A stretch of 64,000 bases of DNA from Alkalilimnicola ehrlichii (GTDB taxonomy: Bacteria > Pseudomonadota > Gammaproteobacteria > Nitrococcales > AK92), in assembly GCF_003399765.1 (NCBI RefSeq), contig NZ_NFZV01000007.1:1-64000 (forward strand), read 5' to 3'. Position 1 is the first letter of the stretch; each line of letters opens with the position of its first letter. Under the pieces are notes generated by a model, which saw nothing but the letters and a program-made list of their open reading frames with translations, searched no databases and was not told where the DNA came from. The position numbers and the translations under genes are program-made. Positions 1-8,519 of the stretch are shown here, one piece after another.

Positions 1-392
1 GTCGCCTTTCTTTTGGTTCCTTTTCTTTGGCGACGCAAAGACTCATTCGCCGGGAGCGAATGAGGTGCGCTAAGCGAGCCGAAGGCCGAAGACCAGGGAG
101 GGTCTGAGCCAAAAGGAACTCGCCCAGGAGGGCGAAACAGGGCGTTAAGCATTACTACAGGCAATAGCGACTAAGCGCAGACCCCAGACGCCGTGCGGGG
201 CGGGACCTGCCTTCTAAATCAATTGCGCGCAGCGCACCACCCTAAACCACCAACACCAGAAACTAACCGCAACAGAAAAACCTTGCGACAACCAAACATC
301 CATCCCACCAAAACGCTACGGTAGCGATTGCCGGCGAGCAGCGCTTTACCTCACAGGTAAGCCTGCTTCGCCAGAGAAGATAAGGGAAATTG
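1..392. other. Gene-free stretch with repeat-like sequence
   Basis: No convincing coding region is seen. The first 180 bases are rich in short purine/pyrimidine runs and resemble the non-coding repeats often found between gammaproteobacterial genes. Bases 227-300 hold one copy of a repeat that recurs near 18529 (listed separately). Short ORFs here lack family resemblance and ribosome binding sites. Confidence 0.5.
227..300. repeat. Dispersed non-coding repeat, copy 1
   Basis: The stretch opens with GCGCAGCGC and contains AACCACCAACACCAGAAA, and its end reads CACCAAAACG. The same blocks in the same order occur at 18529-18600. Both copies lie outside genes. The intervening bases have diverged but stay rich in A and C. 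The function is unknown; an intergenic repeat family or mobile-element remnant is possible. Confidence 0.6.
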
Positions 393-706
393 CTAAGCGC
401 GACGAACGGGGGTTATAAGCTTGCGGAGTAGGATCTCCATCCGATCCAGCAGGTGGGCGGCAAAGCGAAGGCGGGCGCTTAATATGGCTAAGCCCGGTAA
501 GCCGAATACAATACCCGGCGCGCCGGGGCAAAACCGAGAATGGCACCGATGGTCGTTAGCAGAAATCCGAGGCCGACCAACAACGTCGCTCGCCAACGAG
601 GCTCTTGTCGTCGCTGGTGGCGGTGGTAATGATGGGCAAACCGCATGCCCGGCTTGCCGAGTCGAATGACCTTAAGTTCGCGCTTTAATCGTCGCCAAGG
701 CTTCAT
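393..706 (-). CDS. Small PGPGW-like membrane protein, frameshifted
   Basis: Two minus-strand frames each carry half of one protein. The first half (from 706) has a basic N-terminus and a hydrophobic stretch, GLGFLLTTIGAILGF. The second half continues PGAPGIVFGLPGLAILSARL and ends in a basic tail with LLDRMEILLRK. Joined at 524-533, where GGGG and AAAA runs sit, they give about 105 residues with the two-helix layout and Pro-Gly-rich centre of PGPGW-type putative transmembrane proteins. One added base restores the frame. The function of the family is not known to me. The break looks like a sequencing error, but true decay cannot be excluded. Confidence 0.6.
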
Positions 707-800
707 GCCGGGTTGCCTCCCTGTATGGAAGCAGTGTTCCTCGTTGCGGTGGGGGGAATACTCCTTCGTTAGACCGCAGGGGCAAGCCGGTGGTTCCAGC

Positions 801-1481
801 TTAATCTTTACCTGATTCTTGCTGGCGACGGTGGCTTTTCAGTTCAAGCTCAAGGTCGATATCGCTGAGCTCGCGTCGGCTGGCGACGATGCGCTTGACT
901 AATAAGTAACTGCCCCAGATCAGGCCGGTAAGGAGCAGTAATAGCATGGAAAGCTGCAATGGGTTCGTCGTGGCGAAGCTGGCCGAGTTGGCCATCATAA
1001 AGCCGCCGTACAGGTAGCCCGGCGCCCAAAGGACGGAGCCAAGTACGTTGTAGGTCATGAAACGGCTGCGATTCATGTCAAGCATACCGGCTACGGCGGG
1101 AACCGCAGGTCGCAAAGGCTTGGTGAACCGACTCAAAAGAATGCTCTTGCCGCCGTGCAGGGCGACAAACTGGCGGTTGCGTTCGAGCATCTCCGGATGC
1201 TTGCTGAATGGCCATAATTGAGGTAACTGCGGACGAAACCGTGTTCCCACCCAATAGTTGGCGGTGCTGCCAAGCACCGCGCCGGCCGTCGCGCCTATGA
1301 GTGCTGCCGATAAATCCGCGTGACCGGTCGCGGCCAGCGCACCGGCGGCCAACAAAATGGTGGCCGCGGGTATGAGATAGCCGACGAGTACCAGCGACTC
1401 GATAAAGACAATCGTGAACAACGCCAGGCCAATCCAGCCAGGATGTTCATTGAGAAAGTGAGTGATGGTATCGACGGTCAA
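801..1481 (-). CDS. DedA-family (SNARE-associated) membrane protein
   Basis: This 226-residue integral membrane protein has the DedA layout: an N-terminal re-entrant hydrophobic region, GSTANYWVGTRF, then the family signature SRFTKPLRPAVPAVAGM (compare the usual F-x-P-x-R-x-x-x-P-x-x-AG), and two C-terminal helices. DedA proteins act in the inner membrane in lipid-carrier recycling and envelope homeostasis; some members flip undecaprenyl phosphate. The C-terminus is long, polar and Arg-rich. It is transcribed alone, with the convergent-side TraF-like gene ending well downstream. The substrate cannot be told from sequence. The ATG at 1481 is the natural start. Confidence 0.85.
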   Translation of the reverse strand: MTVDTITHFLNEHPGWIGLALFTIVFIESLVLVGYLIPAATILLAAGALAATGHADLSAALIGATAGAVLGSTANYWVGTRFRPQLPQLWPFSKHPEMLERNRQFVALHGGKSILLSRFTKPLRPAVPAVAGMLDMNRSRFMTYNVLGSVLWAPGYLYGGFMMANSASFATTNPLQLSMLLLLLTGLIWGSYLLVKRIVASRRELSDIDLELELKSHRRQQESGKD

Positions 1482-1635
1482 TCCCTCCCGTTGATGGGGA
1501 TGGTCGCCTCGGGTTCGGTGTCCGTTAAGTAGGCGCGAAAAAGCTCTTTCGTTATGTTCGCAACGCGCTCGGGGGTGCCGAGACGGTTAGCGTGTATCGC
1601 ACATGATACCAGCCCGGCGGGGGGAGAAGAACTCC

Positions 1636-1675
1636 CGGGAACGGTTCGAGCGTGGAAAGTGCCGAACCGTTCCCG
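1636..1675 (-). terminator. Hairpin downstream of the TraF-like gene
   Basis: Arms 1636-1648 and 1663-1675 form a perfect 13-bp stem (CGGGAACGGTTCG and its complement) with a 14-base loop, just after the stop of the gene ending at 1688. On the minus strand it is followed by a pyrimidine-rich stretch rather than a clean T-run, so it is a probable rather than certain terminator. Confidence 0.6.
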
Positions 1676-1687
1676 AAAGCTAGCGGT

Positions 1688-2842
1688 TTACCAGCCGATG
1701 TTTACGGTTGCCATATAGCGCCGATCCGCGTCTTGACCACCGTAAGCGCCTACTTCCTCGGCATAGGTCATCAAGCCGAAGCTGATGGCCGCTAACCGCA
1801 TCTCTACACCTGCCGTCAAATGACCTTGGTGCAGGCCGGCACGGACGGCAAAGTCCGTCAGCCGGTTTTGCCAGATCATCGCTTCGGCTCCGAGGTGCAG
1901 CCGTTTTAACCGGTCCTTATCCTGCTCGTAACCGTTGAAGATATCGACATAGTCAAGAGCAAGCGTTAGTCCGGCGATGTAGGGCACTTCGGGGTGAATG
2001 GCGGCGCCGATGTTCGCGGTCATCGGCATGACGCCCGCGTCGCCAAAGTCCATGTCACCGACGTTTAGCAGCGAAAAGCCAACCGTAGGGCGTAGCGGGT
2101 GCGCCGGCATGGCATCGTAGATCACGCCTAAGTCGATGCCTACGGCGCTACCGTCGACCACGTCGTCCGAGAAGTCTTTGTCGTTGTCGTCGTCGGTGTA
2201 CTCGATGATCTCCGTAACCGTATAACTGCGGTTGATGCCGTGTCTTTCCAACATCTTCACCGAGGCGCCGAAGCTGAACTGTTCCCAGTCGTAAGAGGCA
2301 CCGAATACCGGACCGAAGACGCCGCCGCCGTTGACCGCCAGCAAACCTTCGCTACCCATGCCTTGATGGGCGCGAACATTGAGCTGGGTGTCCGCCAGCA
2401 TGCCGGCGGCGAAGGTGACGTCGTGCCCGGCAACGGTGCCGCGCCAGCTAACCGCAGGCAGGGTTCCGAGGCCTAGGTGCAGGTTCTCGCCGCGGTATTC
2501 GCGCAGCACGGCGTTGAGCTCTTCGCGTTGCTCGTCATCGTCGTCGATATCGAGGGCGTCGGTGAGGTCGCTACCAAAGCTGTTCACGTTGTCGCCAAGG
2601 GCGATCTGCAGCGGCAGGATGTCGACCTGTAGGCCGCGTTTGACGCGCGATAAACCTGCCGGGTTGGTGAACATAGAGCGAGTGTGTCCGCCGACGGCGA
2701 CATTGGCGCCGCCCATGCCAAGCACGCGCGGGTCCTTGTGCAGGGAAGGATACTCGTAGCTGCTTGCTTGCGCGCCGCCGCTAACTCCAAGAGCCAAGGC
2801 GCCAGCGACGACGAGTGCGTTATATGTGTTATTCCGACGCAT
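1688..2842 (-). CDS. TraF-like (TraF_2) outer-membrane beta-barrel protein
   Basis: This 384-residue exported protein starts with a signal peptide (cleavage likely after GGAQA). The mature start has the pattern RVLGMGGANVAVGG followed by MFTNPAGLSRV, typical of the TraF_2/PorV-like barrel family in which a GMGGA and an NPAGL motif mark the N-terminus. The rest alternates short hydrophobic beta strands and acidic turns (IDDDDEQ, TDDDNDKDFSDD), and the last residue is Trp, as in outer-membrane proteins inserted by BAM. Many family members are called conjugal transfer TraF, but nothing here suggests conjugation. It starts 3 bases after the lipoprotein gene, so the two are probably one operon and partners in the outer membrane. 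Confidence 0.75.
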   Translation of the reverse strand: MRRNNTYNALVVAGALALGVSGGAQASSYEYPSLHKDPRVLGMGGANVAVGGHTRSMFTNPAGLSRVKRGLQVDILPLQIALGDNVNSFGSDLTDALDIDDDDEQREELNAVLREYRGENLHLGLGTLPAVSWRGTVAGHDVTFAAGMLADTQLNVRAHQGMGSEGLLAVNGGGVFGPVFGASYDWEQFSFGASVKMLERHGINRSYTVTEIIEYTDDDNDKDFSDDVVDGSAVGIDLGVIYDAMPAHPLRPTVGFSLLNVGDMDFGDAGVMPMTANIGAAIHPEVPYIAGLTLALDYVDIFNGYEQDKDRLKRLHLGAEAMIWQNRLTDFAVRAGLHQGHLTAGVEMRLAAISFGLMTYAEEVGAYGGQDADRRYMATVNIGW

Positions 2843-2845
2843 CGC

Positions 2846-4018
2846 TTAGCTCCTGTTTTCCAGATAATGCTCTAAGGCCGCTGGCGTGATGTGGTATTTG
2901 CCGTCGGCATCCTGAGTGCAGCCGGACGCGGTACCGTCGTTGCAGATATCCCGCCGTAGATCGTCGATGTTTTCTTTCGCGTCTTCGCGTTGGCTGGCCG
3001 GTAGAACGCTAATCAGCGTATCGGCATCTTCGTTAAGCGCTGTGATCAACGTATTCGTTACCGTCAGCGAGCCATTGCCCTCGCCATTGAGCACCGGGCA
3101 GGGCCAGATGTCCTGCTGCGGGTTCGCTTCCGCGTACTCGCTATTGAGGTCGGTGCGGGCACAGAACCCGGACGTCACAAGCACTTCTTGTTGGTCAATC
3201 AATCGCCAGCTTTCTTTGTCGTCTTCGCCGGCGCAAGCGCCCGCCGCAGCGACCGTAAAGCGATACGGCGTAGCCGTGGCGACGGTGTTACCGACGTTAT
3301 CGACGAAATTCAATTCGCTCAGGCCTTCCGGCAACGGACCTTCGACTTCCCATGCAATACCATTGGTACAGGTGCCGCTTGTGCCGCCTGCCAGGGCTGC
3401 TTGTAAGGAACAAGCCGTGATTTCCGCTGTGTCGACTGTGCCGTTGTCGTTGCGATCGTTGGTGCAGCTCAGGCCGTCGGTGCTACCGCTGAGCCAGGTC
3501 GATAAATCGTCCGTCCCGACTAATAGGCCGATCGTGTTACCGGTTTTGGCGGCGGCCATGAGGCCGTTAAAGAGGCAGGCATCTTTATGCAGTGTGCCGA
3601 GGTGGTCCGGGTTGCTGCAGGCTTGCGCCATACTCGTTGCCGCGCCGGCCCACATATCGAGGTGGTAGCGCTGCGCGCGATCTAAATCGCTCAGGCTGCT
3701 GCGGCTGGCGCCCATGCGGGAGAAAGCTTCGATGAGACGGTCGCTGGCATCGCCGTCGTCGTTATCGATAAGCTCTTCTAGTACATCGACGATGTCGTAA
3801 CCGGCACGGCCGATATGAGCGGCTGCAAGATTTAACAGCCGCTCGTCGTCGGAGTACGCCGAACGGCAGCTGCTCCTTTGGAGCAGGTTGATGGCTCGGT
3901 CCCATCGGCCTTGGTCGAGGGCTTTATTGGCATCATAGCGACAGGCTTCTGGGCTGCTGTCGTCGGCCAGGCAGCCCGCTAGCACAAACGGGGTGAGAAG
4001 TAATAACAGTCTTTTCAT
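2846..4018 (-). CDS. Uncharacterised outer-membrane lipoprotein
   Basis: The 390-residue product has a classic lipoprotein signal peptide with lipobox LAGC (Cys15). The N-terminal 130 residues are helical and resemble tetratricopeptide-like repeats (DQGRWDRAINLLQR). The central part is Cys-rich (CTNDRNDNG, CTNGIAW, CAGEDD, CARTD, CPVLNGEG, CNDGTASGCT), suggesting disulfides in the periplasm or at the cell surface. The Asp/Asn-rich NDRNDNGTVDTAE looks like a calcium-binding loop. I do not recognise a named family. It lies immediately upstream of the TraF-like barrel gene, which suggests a two-component outer-membrane pair. Confidence 0.7.
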   Translation of the reverse strand: MKRLLLLLTPFVLAGCLADDSSPEACRYDANKALDQGRWDRAINLLQRSSCRSAYSDDERLLNLAAAHIGRAGYDIVDVLEELIDNDDGDASDRLIEAFSRMGASRSSLSDLDRAQRYHLDMWAGAATSMAQACSNPDHLGTLHKDACLFNGLMAAAKTGNTIGLLVGTDDLSTWLSGSTDGLSCTNDRNDNGTVDTAEITACSLQAALAGGTSGTCTNGIAWEVEGPLPEGLSELNFVDNVGNTVATATPYRFTVAAAGACAGEDDKESWRLIDQQEVLVTSGFCARTDLNSEYAEANPQQDIWPCPVLNGEGNGSLTVTNTLITALNEDADTLISVLPASQREDAKENIDDLRRDICNDGTASGCTQDADGKYHITPAALEHYLENRS

Positions 4019-4248
4019 CGTTCCTCCCGCCGAGCCGTAGAGTACGAGCTCGTCTGGTTCGCTCAGGTATCCGGTGGCCCGCCGGATCCAGTGCGGGGGA
4101 AACGTCCTTATCTGCCACGTATGTTGCTGAAGTTGCTTGCCTAAGCGGTTCCGGCCTTCGTCGAGTTCGGAAAACCGCGCATCTTAAGTAGTCGTCGCTT
4201 CCGCGTATAGGGCAAAAGCGTAGGCGGGTATCGAAGTTTCCGAGTCCG

Positions 4249-5657
4249 TCACATTCTCCTGAAATGGGTGCTAATGACATCGGCAACGCATCCCGTCAGC
4301 TTTTTGCGGTCGGGATATGGAGGAACTCGTTGGGGCCGTGTGCGTTGGAGTTGGGTCCAAGTACACCGGTTATCATGAACTGCGCATGCGGGAACTTCTC
4401 ACCAAGCATCCCCATGAAGGGAATGCTGCCGCCTTCTCCCATGTACATCGCGCGTCCGCCGAACCAGCGTTGCGAACTTTGCTCCAAAGCCTCGCCTAAC
4501 CAGGGCGCCAATGAGGGAGCGTTCCAGCCGGTTACGGCCTGCTCCGGTTCGAAGACGACCTCGCTTCCGTACGGCGGTTCGGCTTCGAGCAGACGCTTGA
4601 GCGCAGCGTTGGCGAGTTCTCCGTCTATTATTGGCGGCAGCCGAAGCGAAAGCTTTAGGCTGGTGCTAGGCCGTAGAACATTACCCGCGTTCTCAAGCGG
4701 AGGTAGGCCGGCGGCTCCGGTAACCGCAAGCGCCGGGCGCCAGGTTCGGTTCAGGATCAGTTCGGCGCGATCGGTTGTAACTGGGCGCGTGTCGCCTTTT
4801 AAGGCGAACTTGTTGAACACGCCGTCGCCGAGTACTTGCGCGGCAGCCTGTGCTTGTCGATAGCGTTCGGCAGGGATGTCCGCGTGAAACGCTGCCGGCA
4901 GAATCGCGCCGGTAGCTGGGTCTTCCAGCCGATCGAGTAGTTGGCGAAGAATGCGAAAGCTTGACGGCACGATGCCGCTGGCATCGCCCGAATGCACGCC
5001 TTCGGCAAGGACATGGCAGCGCAGCACGCCGCTGGCCATACCGCGTAGCGAGGTAGTGCACCAGAGTTGCTCGTAGTTTCCGCAACCGGAGTCGAGGCAT
5101 ACCACCAAGCTCGGCGTGCCAATGCGATGGGCCAGCGCATCGATATAAAAGGGGAGGTCGTAGCTGCCTGATTCCTCGCAGGCTTCGATCAGGATGACGC
5201 AGCGCGAATGAGAAATGCCCTGCTCGTGCAGCAGTCGGAGCGCGGTTAAGGAGGCGAACGCAGCATAGCCGTCGTCGGCGCCGCCTCGGCCGTATAACTT
5301 GTCGTCTTTAAGCACGGGTTTCCAAGGGTCTAGTTCCGGATGCCAACCGGACATTTCGGGTTGTTTGTCAAGGTGCCCGTAGAGTAGAACGCAATCGTCT
5401 CCCGTGCCGGGGATGTCCATATATAGTAGCGGGGTGCGGCCAGGTAAGCGTATCACTTCAAGCGTCATGCCCGGCAGAGCGTGCTGCCTGCACCAAGCTT
5501 CGATAAGCGCTACCGCTGCGTCCATATGGCCGTTTTCTACCCAATGTGGGTCGAAGTGCGGCGATTTGTTCGGAATTCGGATGTATTCGGCTAAGGTTGG
5601 AATGATGCTGTTGTCCCAGATTTCCTCAATCCGCCGACGGGTCTTTTGAATATCCAT
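4249..5657 (-). CDS. M20-family metallopeptidase, 3' frameshift
   Basis: This is a zinc-dependent aminoacyl-peptidase/dipeptidase. It carries LLYGHLDKQPE (first metal ligand and catalytic Asp region), LYGRGGADDGYA, EACEESGS (catalytic Glu pair) and SGDASGIVPSSF. As read, the frame ends at 4296 just after NEFLHIPTAK. Adding one A to the A5 run (T5 at 4301-4305 on the plus strand) extends it to KKLTGCVADVIST and a stop at 4249-4251, which matches the usual C-terminal helix of the family. I chose the ATG at 5657; a TTG at 5684 would add 9 residues. The substrate is not evident. Flanking genes are unrelated. Confidence 0.8.
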
Positions 5658-5957
5658 GCCAGGGCCCTTACTTAGTATTCCCAAATTGATTCGCCAAGCT
5701 TTTGGCGGTTAAGAACTACCGGTCTGTAGCGTTTGGTCTATTCCTTCTTGTCGCAACCGGGCATATTGTCTAATTCAACGCGTCTTCCTAAGGTTCGTAC
5801 TCCTACTCGAGCTCTCAAGCCGTTTCGGTTCGACAGCGTCGTACGTTTGGGACGACGGTCATTGCATTTGCCGGCGAGCTGCGATGTGTCTCCGGCCAGG
5901 CTCGTTTGGTCGGAGGGGTAAGGGAGTGATTCCGTGTTTCCCGAGGAGAACACCGAT
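5658..5957. other. Intergenic region between divergent genes
   Basis: This stretch separates the M20 peptidase (minus) from the small exported protein (plus) and presumably holds both promoters. I see no clear hexamers, hairpins or family-like ORF in it. Confidence 0.4.
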
Positions 5958-6392
5958 ATGCCTAAGCATCTTGTTGATGGCTTACGGAAGCAAGTATGTG
6001 CTTGGCTATTATGTTTAGGCTGTGCATTGCCGTTGCTTAGCGCGGCTGAGCAAGATCCCGTGCGGCAGCAGCTACAAACGGCTTTATTACATGCCGAGTT
6101 CGCTGCCGATGGGGAGAAAGCCCCAGCAATTCATTATCACCTTCATCACGTTATCAATTGCTTGGTCGGTCCTCGGGGGGATGCGTTTCGCGAAGAGGTT
6201 GGCAACCCTTGCGAAGGACAGGGGCGCGGATTGGTGCACGACTTGCGCGGTTCGGCAGGGCGCGACGAGGTCGATCTGGCGCTGACTGCCGCGCTCCACG
6301 GCTTGAATGCGGAGCAGGTCGAAGCGGCGCGCGCAGCCGGCGAACGCGTGCATAGGCTGCTTTGGGCGGCGCAACGCGCTCTAGAACAATAA
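5958..6392 (+). CDS. Small exported protein with a His/Cys cluster
   Basis: The start at 5958 is preceded by GAGGAG at a good distance; an in-frame ATG at 5934 is less likely. The 144-residue product has a signal peptide (WLLCLGCALPLLSAAEQ) and then a conserved-looking core HYHLHHVINCLVGP, GDAFREEVGNPCEG and GLVHDLRG. The several His residues and two Cys could bind a metal or haem, although no CxxCH is present. I recall similar short periplasmic proteins with an HLHHVxNCLVGP core, but no function is assigned to them. The C-terminal part is helical (DEVDLALTAALHGLNAEQ). Confidence 0.65.
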   Translation: MPKHLVDGLRKQVCAWLLCLGCALPLLSAAEQDPVRQQLQTALLHAEFAADGEKAPAIHYHLHHVINCLVGPRGDAFREEVGNPCEGQGRGLVHDLRGSAGRDEVDLALTAALHGLNAEQVEAARAAGERVHRLLWAAQRALEQ

Positions 6393-6536
6393 ACTAAGCT
6401 TGCTTGGGGTTTTCCCTGTTGCTTGAATAGATGCCAAGGCCATCATTCTTATTCACCCGCGGACCGGTATAATGCCCGCTCTCGGCCTATCGATCGCCCT
6501 GGCCCGGCGGTGATTACGGGGGGAGTATTATAGGGT

Positions 6537-7403
6537 ATGGACGAAGCATTGGAGACTACGCAGCCGCAAACCTTTCGCCAGCGTGTGGGCGAATGGATTG
6601 AAGGCGCCTGGGCGCGTAACGTTATCGTTACGCTAATCGTGCTTAATGCGATCACCTTAGGCTTGGAAACCTCGCCGACGGCGGTGGCCTATGCCGGCGG
6701 CTTCCTGCGCGGTGTCGAACACTTCGTACTCGGCGTTTTCGTCGTCGAGATGATCGTCAAGCTCTATGCTTTCGGCCCGCGCTTTTTCCGTAGCGGTTGG
6801 AACGTTTTCGATATCTTCATCATCGGTGTGTCGCTGGTGCCGGGCTCCGGGCCGTTCTCCATCCTGCGTAGCTTGCGGATACTGCGGATACTGCGCTTGT
6901 TATCCACCATTGGCCGCTTGCGCATGATCATCGAGTCGCTGCTGGCGGCCATTCCCAGCATTGGTTGGATCGTCTTTCTGCTGGTTCTTGTCTTCTACAT
7001 TTTCGGCGTGATGGGAACGCAGCTATTTGGCGCGACTTTCCCCGACTGGTTCGGCTCGGTGGGAGCGTCGATGTATACGCTGTTTCAGGTGATGACGCTG
7101 GAGAGCTGGTCGATGGGAATCGCGCGTCCGGTGATGGAAGCGTATCCCCATGCTTATCTCTACTTCATTCCCTTTATTTTGATATCGAGCTTGACGATTC
7201 TCAACGTGTTCATTGGTATCATCGTCAACACGATGCAGGCCTTGCATTGGGAAGAGGAAGACGAGAAGCGCGCCGCCGCCGAGGCACGAGCCCATGCCGA
7301 ACGCGAGGAAATGTTGGCACACCTGCGGCGTTTGAGCGTTCAAGTCGAGCAATTGCAGTCAAGGCTTGCCGAACAGCCCGATAGTGGGCGTCGCCCCGAT
7401 TAG
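6537..7403 (+). CDS. Bacterial voltage-gated sodium channel (NaChBac type)
   Basis: The 288-residue product is a single six-helix ion-transport domain, the length of homotetrameric BacNav channels. S1 begins near residue 24 (NVIVTLIVLNAITLGLE). S4 carries repeated Arg (LRSLRILRILRLL) as the voltage sensor. The pore has TLESWSM at residues 187-193, the selectivity-filter motif of BacNav channels, in which the Glu coordinates sodium. S6 (FILISSLTILNVFIGIIVNT) runs into an acidic, Glu/Ala-rich coiled coil that assembles the tetramer. It acts in the inner membrane; family roles include motility and pH or salt responses. It stands alone, 36 bases before a small membrane protein gene. Confidence 0.93.
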   Translation: MDEALETTQPQTFRQRVGEWIEGAWARNVIVTLIVLNAITLGLETSPTAVAYAGGFLRGVEHFVLGVFVVEMIVKLYAFGPRFFRSGWNVFDIFIIGVSLVPGSGPFSILRSLRILRILRLLSTIGRLRMIIESLLAAIPSIGWIVFLLVLVFYIFGVMGTQLFGATFPDWFGSVGASMYTLFQVMTLESWSMGIARPVMEAYPHAYLYFIPFILISSLTILNVFIGIIVNTMQALHWEEEDEKRAAAEARAHAEREEMLAHLRRLSVQVEQLQSRLAEQPDSGRRPD

Positions 7404-7439
7404 TCGTGAACAACGCAATCCAATAGTGAGAGTGTCTGT

Positions 7440-7823
7440 ATGAGCGCGGAAAACACCGAATCCAATGCCCCGTCCCAACTCGGCATCGGCCAGTTCCTGT
7501 GTCAGTTGGGTGTGTTACGGTTGATGTTGCTGGGTGCATCGCTTTTCACTGTCTTTATGGTCGGCCTTGTCGATACCGCAAGTTACGAGAGCAATTGGGA
7601 TTTGTTCCGTGGCGGCGTGGTGCCGGCGATGGCGCCCATTTTGTTTCTTCTGATCATGTTTGACGTGTTGATGGCCAAAGTTTGGAAAAGCGAGGCTAAA
7701 GCAGAGGCCGATACCGAAGCCTATGCCCGCTGGACGCGGATCATCTGGACCGATTTGGCAGTTGCCGGCTTGATGCTGTTGGCCTGGGGGCCGTTTTTCT
7801 ATCAACTATTCTCTCTCGTCTAA
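7440..7823 (+). CDS. Small three-helix membrane protein, unknown
   Basis: The 127-residue product has three hydrophobic segments (about residues 24-46, 58-78 and 101-122) and a polar loop, WKSEAKAEADTEAYARW, between the last two. It lies 36 bases after the sodium channel and 12 bases before the ABC ATPase on the same strand, so it may be co-transcribed with either. I do not recognise the family. An accessory role for the channel is conceivable from position only. Confidence 0.6.
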   Translation: MSAENTESNAPSQLGIGQFLCQLGVLRLMLLGASLFTVFMVGLVDTASYESNWDLFRGGVVPAMAPILFLLIMFDVLMAKVWKSEAKAEADTEAYARWTRIIWTDLAVAGLMLLAWGPFFYQLFSLV

Positions 7824-7835
7824 GGTCGTTAACCC

Positions 7836-8519
7836 GTGGCGCTGGTCGAACTAACTGCTATCGAAAGGCGCTACCGAGAGGGCGAGCGCGAGCGGTGCGT
7901 ACTTAGCGGCGTCGATGTCGCTATCGACCAGGGTGAGCGAGTCGCCCTGGTCGGCCGCAGCGGCTCGGGCAAGTCGACGCTACTTAATCTTATCGGCGGC
8001 ATCGATCGTCCGGATCGCGGTCGCGTGCGGATTGCCGATACGGATCTGACAGCGCTCGACGAAACGGCGCGCACCTTGTTCCGTCGTCATCACATCGGCT
8101 TTGTCTTCCAGTTCTTCAATTTGCTGCCGACGCTGACCGTGGCCGAGAACCTGTTGCTGCCGCTGGAGCTAACCGGCGAGACGAGCCAGGCGCGGCGGCA
8201 GGAGGCTTTGGACTTGCTGGAGCGCGTGGGGCTTGGCGATCGGGGCAATAGCTATCCGGAGCGTCTATCGGGCGGAGAGCAACAGCGGGTTGCCATCGCC
8301 CGGGCGCTGGTGCACCGGCCCTCGTTGCTATTGGCCGACGAGCCCACCGGCACGTTGGACTGGGAGACTGGCGAGCGTGTGCTCGACGTGTTGTTCGAAC
8401 TCAGCGCCGTGCAGGGCATGACGCTGTTGATCGTCACCCATAGCGACGAGGTGGCGGAGCGGGCCGATCGGGTTTTGCGGCTCCACGAAGGTCGTCTGCA
8501 AGACGAGGCCGGACGGTGA
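7836..8519 (+). CDS. ABC transporter ATP-binding protein (LolD/MacB class)
   Basis: This 227-residue ATPase starts at GTG 7836. It carries Walker [11 protein letters not shown]-loop [16 protein letters not shown], signature LSGGEQQR, Walker [10 protein letters not shown] with the D-loop TLDW, and H-loop IVTHS. The FFNLLPTLT segment and small size are typical of ATPases that energise FtsX-type permeases. It overlaps the next gene by 4 bases and therefore works with that permease. With the AttH-like protein downstream this resembles the AttEFGH/lipid-handling type of exporter rather than a nutrient importer. Confidence 0.9.
   Translation: MALVELTAIERRYREGERERCVLSGVDVAIDQGERVALVGRSGSGKSTLLNLIGGIDRPDRGRVRIADTDLTALDETARTLFRRHHIGFVFQFFNLLPTLTVAENLLLPLELTGETSQARRQEALDLLERVGLGDRGNSYPERLSGGEQQRVAIARALVHRPSLLLADEPTGTLDWETGERVLDVLFELSAVQGMTLLIVTHSDEVAERADRVLRLHEGRLQDEAGR

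Noticed and set aside
1688-2842. Conjugation gene, from the family name TraF
   Set aside because: No other conjugation gene is near, and the signature is that of the TraF_2 outer-membrane barrel family found in many non-conjugative contexts.
2916-3668. A 250-residue plus-strand frame over the lipoprotein gene
   Set aside because: It is Ser/Arg-rich and antisense to a frame with a clear lipobox.
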